Shown here one piece after another: positions 62,355 to 64,000 of a stretch of DNA of 64,000 nt. Below the pieces are notes generated by a model. It made no database searches. It had not been told where the DNA came from and worked only from the letters and a program-made list of their open reading frames with translations. The stretch is taken from positions 107,216-171,215 of the forward strand of contig NZ_JANHDI010000013.1 in the NCBI RefSeq assembly GCF_024494595.1, written 5' to 3'. This DNA comes from Halobellus rarus. Lineage in GTDB: Archaea; Halobacteriota; Halobacteria; Halobacteriales; Haloferacaceae. The translations under genes were made by a program, and so were the position numbers. Numbering within the stretch: position 1 is the first letter of the stretch; each line of letters opens with the position of its first letter.

Positions 62355-63776
62355 TCAGAGAGGGCTGTTATCAAAAACGGTCGAGCGGAAGGTTTCGGAG
62401 ATTCCGAACAGGACCGCAAAGTACGTCGCGGCGCCGACGGCGACGAGCAGGACCACGGTCGCGAAGTTGTGGTTCAGACCGATCACCGTCCGAACGACGG
62501 TTTCGCCCCCGACGACGACGCCGGCCATCGCGGCGGCGGCCGCGAACTGCCGTGCGATCTCCCCGGTCGGGATGGCGAACGCGATCTCCGAGCGCAGCGT
62601 GTACAGCGCCAGCATCACGCCGACGCCGGCGGAAAGCGCCGTCGCGACGGCGGCACCGACGAGGCCGACCGTCGCGATGAGAACGACGTTCAGGACCACG
62701 TTTATCGCGATGAACGCGGCGTTGATTCGGAACGCCGCCTTCGGGCGATCGATCCCGTTCAGCGCGTTCAACAGCTGTTTCTGGTACCCGTACAGCAGCG
62801 TCGCGGCGATCAGGATCCAGAGGACCGATGCGCCGGTGACGAACTCCGGGCCGTAGATCCGGAGGAGTCGTTCGCCGAGCAGAATCCCGCCGAACAACCC
62901 CGGTATCAGGATGAGCCCGCCGTAGGTGAGTGAGTCCTCGACAAGACCGGCGACGGACTGTCCTCGGCCCTCCGCGTCGGCGCGGCTCAGTTCCGGGAAC
63001 AGCGTCGAGCTCACGGCGGAGTCGAACAGCGTGAGGAACTTCGCGATGCTCCAGGCAGCCGAGTAGACGCCGACGAGCGACGACTGCAGGAAGACGCCTA
63101 AGAGGAGGACGTCGACGTCGTTGAACGACCGCGACTGGAGGCCGCCCAGCCACGAGAACTTCGCGTACTCGTAGAGTTCGACGAAGTGTTCGCGTCTCGG
63201 CCGTACGACGGTCACGGACACGAGGAGGAGTCCGCTAACGCCGACGAGCAGGCCGCCGACGGCGTAGCCGACGAGCATCCCGACCAGTTCGAGGCCGAGG
63301 GCGACGAGGGCGATCTGGACGACGCTCCGGGCGGCGATCCCGACGGGCGTGAGCAGCCCCGCGAGGTGGACCTTCCGCTCGCCGTTGAGCGCTGCGGAGG
63401 TGACGGAAGTGAAGAGCCCAGAGAGGAGGAGCACGACGACCAAGGAGGCGATCGATTCGCCGACGTAGGCGTTCACCCCGTCGCCGAAGAGCAGAGTGAG
63501 CCCCCCGAGTGCGAGACCGAACCCCGCGATGGTGATCGCACCGGCCGTCGCGTAGGCCGACGGCTCCTCGTCCTCGCTCATCCGCTTTGTCGTCGCCTGG
63601 GAGACGCCGAGGTCGCCCGCTAGCGAGAGCCACGCGACAACCGCGAGGACGAGCGCGTACTGTCCCAGGACCTCGGCACCGAGCGTCCGCGCGAAGTACA
63701 GCGTGGCGACGAAGCCGAGCGCCGATCCGACGAGCTTTGAGGCGAAGACGGCGAAGGAGGTCTGACCAATCCTCAT
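62355..63776 (-). CDS. Oligosaccharide flippase (Wzx/MATE-like, AglR-type)
   Basis: A 473-residue polytopic protein of the polysaccharide-transporter family with 12-14 hydrophobic segments. The N terminus MRIGQTSFAVFASKLVGSAL and GFVATLYFARTLGAEVLGQY is the usual start, and the mid-region GGLQSRSFNDVDVLLLGVFL fits Wzx flippases. It probably moves lipid-linked sugar across the membrane for S-layer glycosylation, the role proposed for AglR in Haloferax. It lies convergent with the nucleotidyltransferase gene in the same glycosylation cluster. Confidence 0.85.
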   Translation of the reverse strand: MRIGQTSFAVFASKLVGSALGFVATLYFARTLGAEVLGQYALVLAVVAWLSLAGDLGVSQATTKRMSEDEEPSAYATAGAITIAGFGLALGGLTLLFGDGVNAYVGESIASLVVVLLLSGLFTSVTSAALNGERKVHLAGLLTPVGIAARSVVQIALVALGLELVGMLVGYAVGGLLVGVSGLLLVSVTVVRPRREHFVELYEYAKFSWLGGLQSRSFNDVDVLLLGVFLQSSLVGVYSAAWSIAKFLTLFDSAVSSTLFPELSRADAEGRGQSVAGLVEDSLTYGGLILIPGLFGGILLGERLLRIYGPEFVTGASVLWILIAATLLYGYQKQLLNALNGIDRPKAAFRINAAFIAINVVLNVVLIATVGLVGAAVATALSAGVGVMLALYTLRSEIAFAIPTGEIARQFAAAAAMAGVVVGGETVVRTVIGLNHNFATVVLLVAVGAATYFAVLFGISETFRSTVFDNSPL

Positions 63777-63893
63777 CGTGGGGAGAGTGACTGCCGTCGA
63801 CGGTTCACAGCGGTTCTATGGCTGTCGGGCAGATAAGCCATCGCAAAGTCGGCTTCATCCCACCCGTAAACGGCTGTCTCTTACCCATAAGTC
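63777..63893. other. Upstream region of the flippase and left end of a probable insertion sequence
   Basis: Includes ATGGCT (63819-63824) repeated inverted as AGCCAT around GTCGGGCAGATA, about 70 bp outside the transposase-like stop codon. It may be the terminal inverted repeat of the insertion sequence; the other end is outside the window. Confidence 0.3.
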
Positions 63894-64000
63894 TCAGGAG
63901 TGCAGTTCGTATCCCTCCGCCCAGGTCTGAAGTTTCTTGAGGCCTTTCCACATCGTCTCCCAACCGGGCGGTGGATCGGAATTTCGGTCAAGGTAGCCGC
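63894..64000 (-). CDS. C-terminal end of a probable transposase (cut by window edge)
   Basis: The last 34 residues, GYLDRNSDPPPGWETMWKGL to WAEGYELHS, look like the C terminus of a haloarchaeal IS transposase (a ...GWxTxWxGxxKLxxxxEGYEL pattern known from IS4-like proteins); the family is a guess from this tail alone. The 5' end lies beyond the window. Confidence 0.35.
   Translation of the reverse strand, partial: GYLDRNSDPPPGWETMWKGLKKLQTWAEGYELHS

Overview
The window is a chromosomal segment of a haloarchaeon. The evidence is high G+C coding DNA with very acidic proteins, leaderless genes with TATA boxes about 25-35 nt upstream, archaeal-type genes (gatD, archease, an aglJ-like glycosyltransferase, HalOD1, KaiC-like ATPases) and a Haloferax-type fructose PTS cluster. 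The gene content points to the Haloferacales, but the genus cannot be fixed from sequence alone.

Layout. 1-6.3 kb: signalling genes (a cut-off histidine kinase, a cupin, a RecA/KaiC-like ATPase, a REC-PAS-PAS-GAF-kinase hybrid) plus a VOC protein and a small DUF protein. 6.7-15.0 kb: a branched-chain amino acid cluster, leuA-family synthase / ilvB-ilvN-ilvC / leuC-leuD-leuB. The leuA reading frame is broken by one base near its start, and two short upstream ORFs precede ilvB. 15.3-22.5 kb: the fructose catabolic cluster glpR-pfkB-ptfC-ptfA-ptsH1-ptsI-ptfB-fba, covering import and phosphorylation to fructose-1-phosphate, then fructose-1,6-bisphosphate and its cleavage. 22.5-36.2 kb: housekeeping genes (gpmI, gatD, an amidohydrolase, a DNA methyltransferase, a fused hydroxyacyl-CoA dehydrogenase/enoyl-CoA hydratase), tRNA-Glu and an abnormal tRNA-like sequence.

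36.46-45.08 kb: an AT-rich integrated element of about 8.6 kb. It splits a DNA-3-methyladenine glycosylase (AlkA-like) gene at a 12-bp core repeated at both ends. Joining the two gene halves across the core restores an in-frame 187-residue protein. The element carries a DNA-binding-like protein overlapping a tyrosine integrase, a primase-polymerase-like replication protein behind a structured 5' UTR, several small unknown or zinc-ribbon proteins, a stand-alone HalOD1 domain, palindromes flanking one gene, about 1.6 kb of AT-rich non-coding DNA and a tight array of hairpins beside the right end. I see no capsid, spike or packaging gene, so it may be an integrative plasmid or a minimal or degenerate provirus.

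45.5-53 kb: a GNAT acetyltransferase, tRNA-Thr, a secreted parallel beta-helix surface protein, a membrane HExxH protein next to a type IV pilin-like protein with a bactofilin-like repeat tail, and decayed coding sequence. 53-64 kb: a pair of DUF7096-like and DUF7345/7343-like surface or sensor proteins, archease, a DUF502 membrane protein, small conserved haloarchaeal genes, a glycosylation cluster (AglJ-like glycosyltransferase, sugar nucleotidyltransferase, flippase) and, at the edge, the 3' end of a probable transposase.
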